The translations under genes were made by a program, and so were the position numbers. The notes beneath the pieces are model-generated. The model did no database searches. It saw only the letters and a list, made by a program, of their open reading frames with translations, and was not told where the DNA came from. Positions 7,486 through 14,269 of a DNA stretch of 23,019 nt are shown here, in pieces. The number at the start of each line of letters is the position of its first letter. The stretch's first letter is position 1. This DNA comes from Solobacterium sp. (lineage in GTDB: Bacteria > Bacillota_I > Bacilli_A > Erysipelotrichales > Erysipelotrichaceae), in contig JABZMB010000021.1 in NCBI GenBank assembly GCA_015256455.1, forward strand, positions 1 through 23,019, read 5' to 3'.

Positions 7486-8340
7486 ATGGATTTAAAACTT
7501 TGGCAAGAAATAGATCAGAATGAACCAATTCCAGAACATATCCTAAAACGTATGGAGGAATTCAGACAAAAGGGTGCGATTTTACCTGAAGAAAAATATA
7601 TTAAACGTCCCACAATGATTGAGGGTATTCGTAAGGCTGCTAAATTAAACACACAAGTGTTAGATGAAGTTGCTAAACATATTCATGTCGGTATGTCGAC
7701 ACAAGAAATTGACGATATCGTTAAAGACTTCACAGAAAAGAATGGTGGCATCTGTGCACCATATCACTATGAAGGTTTCCCAAAACATGTATGTACATCA
7801 ATAAATAGTGTTGTATGTCATGGAATCCCAAAGCACATTCAGAAACTACATGATGGTGATATTGTCAACGTTGACTGTACAACAATTGTGGATGGGTATT
7901 ATGGTGATGCGTCCCGTATGTTCTGTATTGGAAATGTCAGTGAAGAACGCCGTAAGCTTGTCGAAGAAACAAAGAAATGTCTTGAAATTGGACTAGCCGC
8001 TGCACAACCATGGAATACCGTTGGGGATATTGGTTATGCAATACAGAAGTATGCGACATCCAAAGGATATAGTGTTGTAAGAGAATTGGGTGGTCATGGA
8101 GTAGGCATTGAATTTCATGAAGATCCATTTGTGGCGCATGTTGGTAAGAAGGGTACAGGTATGGTACTTGTACCAGGTATGATTATTACCATTGAACCAA
8201 TGATTAACTTAGGTAAGGCTGCAGTTGTAATCGACCCATATGATAATTGGACTATCAGCACAATAGACGGTAAAGATAGTGCACAATGGGAATATACAAT
8301 CTTGATTACAGAAGATGGTAATGAAGTATTAAGTTATTAA
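7486..8340 (+). CDS. map: Methionine aminopeptidase, type I
   Basis: 284 residues. It removes the initiator Met from new proteins. The metal and active-site residues of the pita-bread fold can be placed: His112 (CHGIP), Asp130 and Asp141 (NVDCTTIVDGYYGDAS), His204 (GGHGVG), His211 (FHEDP), Glu237 (TIEPM) and Glu269 (WEYT). An N-terminal extension of about 40 residues without a zinc-type Cys motif precedes the catalytic domain. The open frame reaches back to 7444 inside dut, but the ATG at 7486 follows the dut stop and gives a sensible N-terminus; its ribosome site (AGGTAG, 7475-7480) is only moderate, so translation may depend partly on reinitiation after dut. Confidence 0.94.
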   Translation: MDLKLWQEIDQNEPIPEHILKRMEEFRQKGAILPEEKYIKRPTMIEGIRKAAKLNTQVLDEVAKHIHVGMSTQEIDDIVKDFTEKNGGICAPYHYEGFPKHVCTSINSVVCHGIPKHIQKLHDGDIVNVDCTTIVDGYYGDASRMFCIGNVSEERRKLVEETKKCLEIGLAAAQPWNTVGDIGYAIQKYATSKGYSVVRELGGHGVGIEFHEDPFVAHVGKKGTGMVLVPGMIITIEPMINLGKAAVVIDPYDNWTISTIDGKDSAQWEYTILITEDGNEVLSY

Positions 8341-8378
8341 TTAATAAAATAGATGGTGGAGGAGGTAGTTGATAGAAC

Positions 8379-10016
8379 ATGAGTAATCACAATATTTATG
8401 TAACAGGTCATAAACATCCAGATAGTGATTCAATCTGCTCGGCAATTGCGTTTGCAAATTTATTGAATAAGACTGGTAGTACGGCAATTGCTTGTCGTCA
8501 AGGACCTTTGAATGAAGAAACAAAATTTATTTTACGTACATTTCATTTAGATAATCCGTTATTGATGACGGATGCACGTGCACGTTTAGCAGATATCAAT
8601 CTCGATACTCCAACAACCATTCGTTATGATGAAACAGTTCATCATGCATGGCATCTGATGTTAAGAACACAAAACCGTTCTTTATATGTTCTGGATGAAA
8701 ATGAGAATCTATGTGGTATCTGTTCTACAAGTGATCTTTCTCGTTATCGTATCCACGAAGATACTGATTTAAAGGACTTGATGGCAACTGCGACATTAGA
8801 TAATATCGCACGTACGATTGGTGGTAAGGTTGTATTGCGACCAAAGGAATTCAGTACAAATGGCCAAGTACACATCGTTACCTTGGATGACTTGAAGCTA
8901 GTTGAAAGTTTCATCGCTGGTAGTATTATCATCATGTCCGAAGGACACGAAAAGCAGCTAAACTTGATTCGTCTAGGTGTAAAATGTTTGGTTCTAACTT
9001 GTGATGAACATGCGGCAGATGATGTTAAAGAACTTGCGAAGGAGTATGGTTGTGCAATCGTTGAGACACCTGATCGTACCATGCATACAGCGACCGTTAT
9101 TACAGAGAGCTATTCTGTTTCTCAGATTATGACAACAAACTTAATCTGCTTTAAGAATACAGAGTATGTAGAAGATGTTGCGACAAAGATGAATGCCTCA
9201 CGTGTACGTAGTTATCCTGTACTAGATGAAAATGGTAAAGTTGTAGGCGGTGTATCACGCTACCATACACGTAACTATAAGAAGTTACGTATCGCGTTAG
9301 TTGACCATAGTGCAACAAACCAAACAATGAATCATATTGATAAAGCAGATATTGTCGCAATTATTGACCATCACCATATTGGAGATATTCAAACAGACCA
9401 TCCAATTGAATACCGTAACCATCGTTGTGGTTGTACAAGTACAATTATTTATGGCTTATATTGTGAGAAGAATATCGTTCCAGATCCAACTATGGCTGGC
9501 TTAATGATGAGTGCAATTCTTTCCGATACACTAAATTTCAAGTCTGCGACAACAACACTGGAAGATATTAATACAGCTAAAAAGTTAGCAGAGCTTGCGG
9601 GCATTGATGATATCGATGCTTACGCAAGAGAGATGTTAGGTGCTTCTGTTGCCTTGAAGGATTCTACACCACATGAAATCCTCAATCGTGACCTTAAGAA
9701 CTATGATATCGGTAAGTATAAGATTTCTATCGGTCAGACAAACTACAGTCATACGGAAGAAGTGCAGAAATTATTACCTGCATTCAAGGAAAATATGAAG
9801 AAAGAACAGAAGGACCGTCATCTAGATCTCTTACTGATGTTATTTACGGATGTAATGGGAAATGGTTCCTACTTCGTCTTCTATGGACCAATGTCTTATG
9901 TCATAACAGAAATGATTGAAACACAGATTGATGAACATTCTGGTTATGATCCAAATATCATTTCCAGAAAGCAGCAGTTATTACCAAAACTATCTGCGAT
10001 TATTAAAGAACTCTAA
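8379..10016 (+). CDS. ppaC: Manganese-dependent (family II) inorganic pyrophosphatase with CBS-DRTGG-CBS regulatory insert
   Basis: 545 residues. It hydrolyses pyrophosphate to phosphate in the cytosol. The N-terminal DHH motif HKHPDSDS (11-18) is split from the rest of the DHH domain by a regulatory insert: CBS 1 (about 74-125), a DRTGG-like domain (about 130-240) and CBS 2 (about 246-300). The catalytic part resumes with LVDHS and IIDHHH (329-333), and the DHHA2 domain ends with SRKQQLLP (529-536). Characterised CBS-PPases are inhibited by AMP/ADP and activated by diadenosine polyphosphates or ATP, so energy-state control is expected here. The ribosome site GGAGGAGGT (8358-8366) is 12 bases from the ATG, longer than usual, but no in-frame alternative start fits better. 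Confidence 0.93.
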   Translation: MSNHNIYVTGHKHPDSDSICSAIAFANLLNKTGSTAIACRQGPLNEETKFILRTFHLDNPLLMTDARARLADINLDTPTTIRYDETVHHAWHLMLRTQNRSLYVLDENENLCGICSTSDLSRYRIHEDTDLKDLMATATLDNIARTIGGKVVLRPKEFSTNGQVHIVTLDDLKLVESFIAGSIIIMSEGHEKQLNLIRLGVKCLVLTCDEHAADDVKELAKEYGCAIVETPDRTMHTATVITESYSVSQIMTTNLICFKNTEYVEDVATKMNASRVRSYPVLDENGKVVGGVSRYHTRNYKKLRIALVDHSATNQTMNHIDKADIVAIIDHHHIGDIQTDHPIEYRNHRCGCTSTIIYGLYCEKNIVPDPTMAGLMMSAILSDTLNFKSATTTLEDINTAKKLAELAGIDDIDAYAREMLGASVALKDSTPHEILNRDLKNYDIGKYKISIGQTNYSHTEEVQKLLPAFKENMKKEQKDRHLDLLLMLFTDVMGNGSYFVFYGPMSYVITEMIETQIDEHSGYDPNIISRKQQLLPKLSAIIKEL

Positions 10017-10039
10017 GTCCTGCTTTTGCAGGGCTTTTT
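10016..10039 (+). terminator. Terminator of the dut-map-ppaC cluster
   Basis: An 8-bp stem (AGTCCTGC with GCAGGGCT, one G-T pair), TTTT loop, then a T-run. It begins at the last base of the stop codon. Confidence 0.85.
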
Positions 10040-10070
10040 GTGTTACCATAGATGAGTAGAAAGAGGTTTT

Positions 10071-10988
10071 ATGCTAGATATTTGTTTACTAGGTACAGGT
10101 GGAACGGTTCCCTTACCAAATCGATGGTTAACATCCTTATTGGTAAGATGGAATGGAAATACATTACTTGTGGATTGTGGAGAGGGTACACAGATAGCCA
10201 TACATCAATATGGATATTCTTGTAAGACAATCGATACAATTCTTTTAACGCATTTCCATACAGACCATACGGCTGGCTTACCTGGTCTATTACTAACGAT
10301 GGCAAAGTCTGAGCGAACAGAACCTGTAACAATCTATGGTCCAAAAGGATTAATAGAAGTATTTGAAGGTATCTATAAAGTTGCTCGTTATATTCCTTTC
10401 GAAATTAAGCTTGTAGAAATCGATGGACCACAAGTAGACTTCGAAGTAAATGGTCTAAGAATCAAAGCATTACATGCCAAACATAGTGTGCCTTGTTATG
10501 CGTATATCTTTGAATTAGATCGTACGCGTAAGTTTGATAAGGATAAAGCAATCGCTAAGAATGTACCAATGAAAGTCTGGGGAAGGCTTCAAAAAGGCAA
10601 CCCTGTCGAGTTTGATGGTAAGATGTATACACCTGATGATGTGTTGGGTGAAAGTCGTCAAGGACTCAAGCTGGTCTATGCAACAGATACTAGACCACTA
10701 GAAGAGTTAGTAACATACGGAGGTCATGCGGACCTTTATATCGGTGAGGGTATGTATGGTGATCCAGAAAAGATTGAAAAAGCAAATCTAAACAAACATA
10801 GTACCATGCAAGAAACAGCTATTCTTGCAAAGCAGATGATGGTAAAAGAATTGTGGTTTACACATTATTCTCCATCCATCAAAGATCCATTGGAATATGA
10901 AACAGTCATAAGACAAATCTTCCCGCAGGCAATCATTCCTGCAGATGGACAAAAAAAGGTACTTCGGTTTGTGGATGAAGGGGAATAA
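10071..10988 (+). CDS. rnz: Ribonuclease Z-like metallo-beta-lactamase-fold hydrolase
   Basis: 305 residues, the size of bacterial RNase Z. It starts with LGTGGTVP and carries the metal motif HFHTDH (61-66) followed by AGLPGLL as in RNase Z, then His138, Asp206 (YATDTRP), His243 (KHST) and His265 (FTHYSP). Family members remove the 3' trailer of tRNA precursors that lack CCA; the one tRNA gene in this window encodes CCA, so other tRNAs would be the targets. The region after the metal motif is shorter than in Bacillus RNase Z, so a related MBL hydrolase with another substrate is possible. Ribosome site AAAGAGGT precedes the ATG. The lipid kinase gene starts 1 base after its stop. Confidence 0.82.
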   Translation: MLDICLLGTGGTVPLPNRWLTSLLVRWNGNTLLVDCGEGTQIAIHQYGYSCKTIDTILLTHFHTDHTAGLPGLLLTMAKSERTEPVTIYGPKGLIEVFEGIYKVARYIPFEIKLVEIDGPQVDFEVNGLRIKALHAKHSVPCYAYIFELDRTRKFDKDKAIAKNVPMKVWGRLQKGNPVEFDGKMYTPDDVLGESRQGLKLVYATDTRPLEELVTYGGHADLYIGEGMYGDPEKIEKANLNKHSTMQETAILAKQMMVKELWFTHYSPSIKDPLEYETVIRQIFPQAIIPADGQKKVLRFVDEGE

Positions 10989-10989
10989 A

Positions 10990-11949
10990 ATGAGTGTCTA
11001 TCATGTTGTGATTAATCCTGCTGGGGCTAGCGGTAGGACAAATGAGTGTTGGGATATTATCAAAAAAGAACTCGATACAATTGGAGTTGATTATAAAGTA
11101 CATCTTTCAAATCTTGAACATGGTATCAAGGACATTATGAAGGAATTAACTTCAAATGATGAAAGAGTCAATATTATCTTAATTGGTGGCGATGGTTCTA
11201 TGAACCTAGCAGTTAATGGTATCGTGAACTTTAAAAATACATATCTAGGTTTGATTCCTTGTGGATCAGGGAATGACTTAGCCAAGTCACTTGGTATTCA
11301 TGGAACAGAGATTGAATGTTTACACCGTATACTAAATGATCAGAGTGGCAAAGACTTAGATGTGGGTGTATTAACATACCATACACGCTATGACGAAAAG
11401 GGAAATAAGGTATCTGATGAACCATATTTACGTCGATACAATATCAGTTCTGGTATCGGTTATGACGCGGCAATTTCTGAGCAGGTTCAAAGATCACCAT
11501 GGAAGAAAGTACTAAACGCATTACATTTAGGTAAGCTAATCTACTTGTTTGTTGGTGCACGCTTAATTTTCTTGCATCATCACTTCAAGACAAAGATTCA
11601 GATTGATGGTCAAAGTTACTCCTATGATAAGTTATTGTTTATCTCAACAATGAACGAACCATATGAAGGTGGAGGATTTAAATTCTGTCCAACAGCAAAT
11701 CCATGCGATGGTATCTTGAATACTTGTATTGCGGATGGTTTAGGTAGAATTGATTTCTTCCGCATCTTCCCTTATGCAATGAAGGGAGAACATGGAAAGT
11801 TCAAAGGTGTTTCTCTAAAGGATGGTAAACAGATTCATATTCAAACAGAACAACCGGTATGGGTTCATACAGATGGTGAAGTAGAATACAAAACAGATTC
11901 TGTTTCTTATCATCTAATGAATGAAAAGTTACACTTCCTTGGTTGGTAA
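10990..11949 (+). CDS. Diacylglycerol kinase-type lipid kinase (DagK/YegS family)
   Basis: 319 residues. The catalytic domain has the NPAGASGR start (9-16), the nucleotide-binding GGDGS (66-70, Ser where most have Thr) and GLIPCGSGNDLAKSLG (87-102), with HTDGE near the C-terminus. Family members phosphorylate diacylglycerol or related lipids at the membrane and recycle diacylglycerol from lipoteichoic acid synthesis in Gram-positives; the exact lipid here is not shown by sequence. The frame opens at 10945, but the ATG at 10990 has AAGGGGAA (10977-10984) and gives the normal N-terminus. It follows rnz by one base and is closed by a terminator, so the two form an operon. Confidence 0.88.
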   Translation: MSVYHVVINPAGASGRTNECWDIIKKELDTIGVDYKVHLSNLEHGIKDIMKELTSNDERVNIILIGGDGSMNLAVNGIVNFKNTYLGLIPCGSGNDLAKSLGIHGTEIECLHRILNDQSGKDLDVGVLTYHTRYDEKGNKVSDEPYLRRYNISSGIGYDAAISEQVQRSPWKKVLNALHLGKLIYLFVGARLIFLHHHFKTKIQIDGQSYSYDKLLFISTMNEPYEGGGFKFCPTANPCDGILNTCIADGLGRIDFFRIFPYAMKGEHGKFKGVSLKDGKQIHIQTEQPVWVHTDGEVEYKTDSVSYHLMNEKLHFLGW

Positions 11950-11956
11950 TTTGTTA

Positions 11957-12008
11957 TAAAAAAGGATTATCTTGATACATGCATTCATGTTCAATAAAAC
12001 CTTTTTAT
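11957..12008 (+). terminator. Terminator of rnz-lipid kinase
   Basis: An outer A-run plus GG pairs with CC plus a T-run (12000-12006), enclosing an inner hairpin (TTGA-ACATG with CATGTTCAA, one bulged T, loop CATT). Confidence 0.7.
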
Positions 12009-12031
12009 ATACATATGTATCTAATCATATC

Positions 12032-12059
12032 TTGACGTATCAATATACTAGCGTATGAT
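12032..12059 (+). promoter_or_regulatory. Strong promoter of the RNA-peptide unit
   Basis: TTGACG (12032-12037), 16-base spacer, TATGAT (12054-12059). Start of transcription is expected at about 12066, the first bases of the closing stem of the RNA that follows. Confidence 0.75.
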
Positions 12060-12063
12060 GAAC

Positions 12064-12170
12064 ATAGATAACTGAAGTAGAAAAATCCGTCTCGTCTACA
12101 TCCGGCTGAAGAAGAGGAAATGTGGGATGGCCATGCATAGACATGGGCGACGGCCCCACCAGTTATCTAT
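12064..12170 (+). ncRNA. Structured RNA of unrecognised family, with predicted pseudoknot
   Basis: A compact fold can be drawn by hand. P1 is a perfect 11-bp closing stem (12064-12074 with 12160-12170). P2 is GTAGA/TCTAC (12077-12081, 12095-12099) with a 13-base loop. P3 is GTGGG/CCCAC (12122-12126, 12155-12159) and abuts P1. P4 is CCATG/CATGG (12131-12135, 12142-12146) inside P3. CCGTC in the P2 loop (12087-12091) is complementary to GACGG (12149-12153) inside P3, a possible pseudoknot. After P1, TCTAT (12166-12170) can instead pair with ATAGA (12175-12179), so the base of P1 has a competitor. The RNA precedes a 43-codon ORF in the same transcript. It could be a riboswitch, a small RNA or a ribozyme-like element; I found no match to a class I know. 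Confidence 0.65.
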
Positions 12171-12218
12171 ACAAATAGAAAACAGACTTACATCTAGGTA
12201 TAGAAAGGAATTGAAAGT

Positions 12219-12350
12219 ATGCTTGATGGCAAAGAACTTACACCTGAAGAATATATTAGATTAATTGACGAGGAGTTAAGAAGACTTGAAGCCGAAAAGC
12301 TAAAAGCCAATTCCGAAGAAAACAATGCTACTACTAAGCACTCTAAATAG
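12219..12350 (+). CDS. 43-residue acidic/charged helical peptide of unknown function
   Basis: The frame runs from ATG at 12219 to TAG at 12348-12350. AAAGGA at 12204-12209 sits 9 bases before the ATG. The peptide starts MLDGKELTPEEYIRLIDEEL and continues as a charged helix (RRLEAEKLKA), ending in a polar Asn/Thr/Lys tail. It has no signal peptide, membrane segment or Cys. The heptad-like Leu/Ile spacing suggests an amphipathic helix that could pair with itself or a partner. It is the only ORF in the transcript between a strong promoter and a terminator, directly after the folded RNA, so the RNA may control its translation. The family is not recognised. Codon use and the good ribosome site argue for real translation, but it could be incidental to the RNA. 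Confidence 0.6.
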   Translation: MLDGKELTPEEYIRLIDEELRRLEAEKLKANSEENNATTKHSK

Positions 12351-12362
12351 GGTGCTTTTTTT
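12336..12362 (+). terminator. Terminator of the RNA-peptide unit
   Basis: A 9-bp stem (AAGCACTCT with AGGGTGCTT, one G-T pair), AAAT loop, followed by a T-run. The stem contains the last codons and stop of the peptide gene. Confidence 0.85.
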
Positions 12363-12376
12363 ATATGAAGTAGATA

Positions 12377-12404
12377 TAATAAAAACCCAACATTACGAAG
12401 GGTT
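12377..12404 (-). terminator. Probable terminator of tRNA-Arg
   Basis: On the minus strand, AACCC and GGGTT form a 5-bp stem with an 11-base loop, followed by TTTTATTATA, just downstream of the tRNA 3' end. Confidence 0.55.
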
Positions 12405-12419
12405 CGACTTTGATTTGAA

Positions 12420-12496
12420 TGGTGTGCTCGATGGGAATTGAACCCACAACCTTTTGATTCGGAATCAAATGCGCTATCCAGTTGCGCCACGAGCAC
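12420..12496 (-). tRNA. tRNA-Arg (anticodon CCG)
   Basis: A full cloverleaf on the minus strand: acceptor GTGCTCG/CGAGCAC, D-stem GCGC/GCGC, anticodon stem TTTGA/TCAAA around loop TTCCGAA (anticodon CCG, reads CGG), T-stem GTGGG/CCCAT around TTCAATT, discriminator A. The CCA end is encoded (12420-12422), so this tRNA does not need CCA addition or RNase Z in the usual way. Confidence 0.95.
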
Positions 12497-12522
12497 AGAA
12501 CACTTTATATATTAGCACGGTA

Positions 12523-12531
12523 TGCTATAAT
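12523..12531 (+). promoter_or_regulatory. Extended -10 promoter of the HAD phosphatase gene
   Basis: TGCTATAAT, a perfect extended -10. Transcription should start near 12538-12540, next to the ATG at 12541, leaving almost no leader. Confidence 0.6.
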
Positions 12532-12540
12532 TTTGAAGTT

Positions 12541-13356
12541 ATGAATATGAATGTAGATAAGATAAAAATGATTGTCTGTGATATAGACAATACACTGATT
12601 CCAAGTGGTTCTGAGCAGTTAAGTCAGCGTAATCGTAATGCTTTACAAACAGCGCTGGCGAATGGGTATGATGTCATGATTAATACGGGTAGACATTATA
12701 CGTTTTTACAGCCATCGCTATTTGAGGATTTGCCTATGGATATCATTGGTACAATCAATGGTGCGTGTTTGGTAAAGCGTGATGGAACTGTGTTAGAAAC
12801 ACATCCACTACCAACAGAGTATATGAATCGAATCATTTCTTTTGCGCAAGCAAATAATATTGGTTTGGGTTTTAAGTTTGTAGATCACGTTGTAACATAC
12901 AACGCTCATCAGAAGTTTGTGGATGGATATGTCAATGGGGATCCTGTTAAGGCACAACTTCTAATTAATGATACAGAGAAACGTACGCACCACTTAGAAT
13001 ATGGTAATCCTTTAGGAACATTCTTAGTGGGTGATGAAGATGTGATTATGAATTTTGCTAAGGAGATACCGGACTTGGTATTTGCTTGGTCATCTTTGAA
13101 GGGATTTGATGTATTCTTGCGGTCAATTAATAAGTCATTAACTGTAGAAGCTGTTCTCAAGGAGAAGGGCTATACGTGGGAAAACGTTATTGCGTTTGGT
13201 GATGCAGGAAATGATACACCGTTTATTCAGAAAGCAGGAATTGGTGTTGCCTTAGGCAATGCGAAAGATGATATTCGCCAGTATGCGGATATTGTTGCGG
13301 ATACTTGCGCAAATGATGGCGTAGCGAAGGTATTAGAAGAATTAGGGATTGTATAA
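12541..13356 (+). CDS. HAD-superfamily phosphatase, Cof/YidA type
   Basis: 271 residues. The four HAD motifs are present: nucleophile motif CDIDNTL (Asp14, Asp16; the common Gly is Asn), motif II MINTGR (46-51), the Lys of motif III in VEAVLKEKG, and motif IV GDAGNDTPF. The middle part is a C2-type cap. Relatives dephosphorylate sugar phosphates, nucleotides or FMN; the substrate here cannot be told. The frame continues upstream through the tRNA, but the promoter -10 at 12526-12531 sets the start at ATG 12541 or 12547. Neither has a Shine-Dalgarno sequence, so the message is probably leaderless. It converges with the pseudouridine synthase gene across a shared terminator. Confidence 0.9.
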   Translation: MNMNVDKIKMIVCDIDNTLIPSGSEQLSQRNRNALQTALANGYDVMINTGRHYTFLQPSLFEDLPMDIIGTINGACLVKRDGTVLETHPLPTEYMNRIISFAQANNIGLGFKFVDHVVTYNAHQKFVDGYVNGDPVKAQLLINDTEKRTHHLEYGNPLGTFLVGDEDVIMNFAKEIPDLVFAWSSLKGFDVFLRSINKSLTVEAVLKEKGYTWENVIAFGDAGNDTPFIQKAGIGVALGNAKDDIRQYADIVADTCANDGVAKVLEELGIV

Positions 13357-13358
13357 CG

Positions 13359-13387
13359 AAAAAGTAGATGCTGGTCATCTACTTTTT
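13359..13387. terminator. Bidirectional terminator overlapping a stop codon
   Basis: A perfect 12-bp stem (AAAAAGTAGATG with CATCTACTTTTT), 5-base loop. It serves the HAD gene on the plus strand; on the minus strand its arm contains the TAG stop and last codons of the pseudouridine synthase. Confidence 0.9.
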
Positions 13388-14269
13388 GAATGGTTCATAC
13401 ATTGGATTTGGTTGATCAAAAATCTTGTGCTTTTTATTAGTAATTGGATTTCTAAATGCAATCCAGTCTGCCCATAAGCCCATAGCTGGGAAATCTTTTG
13501 TTTTAATTCCATAGAGTACGTCATTGACGATAGGATGATCAATACTGGAAAGATGAACACGGATTTGGTGAGTTCTACCTGTTTCAAGTGTACATCCTAG
13601 TAAACTATAAGATTGATAATTGCCCAGTGCTTCTACACGTGTGATAGCTTCAACACCGGTTTGAGAAATACGATACATACCACTGTTATGACGATCTCTT
13701 CCTAGTGGTTTATTGATTGTCATACGGAAGTTTGGATCAATATTACCATTTGTAATCGCTAGGTAGTGACGATGAATTTTCTTGCTAGAAAGTTGTGCGT
13801 CAAACCATGGTTGGAAGAATGGAATCTTTGAGTAGATGACAAGTCCAACCGTATCTTTATCTAAACGGTGAATTGGTCGTACTGGTTGTTTGATGCCATG
13901 GTTGATCTGGTATCTAGCCGCATAAGCATTTAAGCATGTTGTATCTCCAGGATCACTATGGATAATCATACCTGCATCTTTATGCACGATATAGATGAAT
14001 GCGTCTTCGTATATGACTTTACATTCTGTTTCTGCAGGAATCCAATCGATTGGTTCTTCTGGGAAGATGATTGTGATAGTTTTGTGGTCAATGATTTCTT
14101 TGCTGTGTTTGACTGGGGTACCGTCTAATAAGATTTGTTTATTTAACAATAGTAGATATTTGTTTTTCTTTGATTGATAGTAATCGTTTAGAAAATCTTC
14201 TACTGTTTTTTTGAGGTATTTTCCTTCTGGGTCAATCGTAATCGTATTGTCTTGTACGAGGTATTTCAT
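13379..14269 (-). CDS. RluA/RluD-family pseudouridine synthase
   Basis: 296 residues. It isomerises uridine in 23S rRNA or tRNA. An N-terminal S4-like segment (about 15-70) with VEDFLNDYY, KQILLDGTPV and ITIIFPEE precedes the catalytic domain. The catalytic motif is HRLDKDTVG with Asp137, followed by KIHRHYLAI and the GRTHQIRVHLSSI motif near residue 235. Target positions cannot be assigned from sequence; Firmicutes usually carry several paralogues of this family. Its ATG overlaps the stop of the upstream methyltransferase gene by one base (TAATG), so two rRNA-modifying enzymes are translationally coupled. Confidence 0.93.
   Translation of the reverse strand: MKYLVQDNTITIDPEGKYLKKTVEDFLNDYYQSKKNKYLLLLNKQILLDGTPVKHSKEIIDHKTITIIFPEEPIDWIPAETECKVIYEDAFIYIVHKDAGMIIHSDPGDTTCLNAYAARYQINHGIKQPVRPIHRLDKDTVGLVIYSKIPFFQPWFDAQLSSKKIHRHYLAITNGNIDPNFRMTINKPLGRDRHNSGMYRISQTGVEAITRVEALGNYQSYSLLGCTLETGRTHQIRVHLSSIDHPIVNDVLYGIKTKDFPAMGLWADWIAFRNPITNKKHKIFDQPNPMYEPFKK

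Noticed and set aside
12106..12120. Hammerhead-like core (CTGAAGA ... GAAA) in the structured RNA
   Set aside because: Only four bases separate the two core strands, leaving no stem II, and no properly placed cleavage site was found.
12064..12362. 6S RNA or tmRNA
   Set aside because: The fold is a three-helix arrangement with a possible pseudoknot and not a long rod with a central bubble; there is no tag peptide ending in Ala-Ala or tRNA-like end.
12194..12496. Minus-strand 100-codon frame
   Set aside because: It runs through the tRNA-Arg gene and antisense to the peptide gene, and its start lies in the tRNA.
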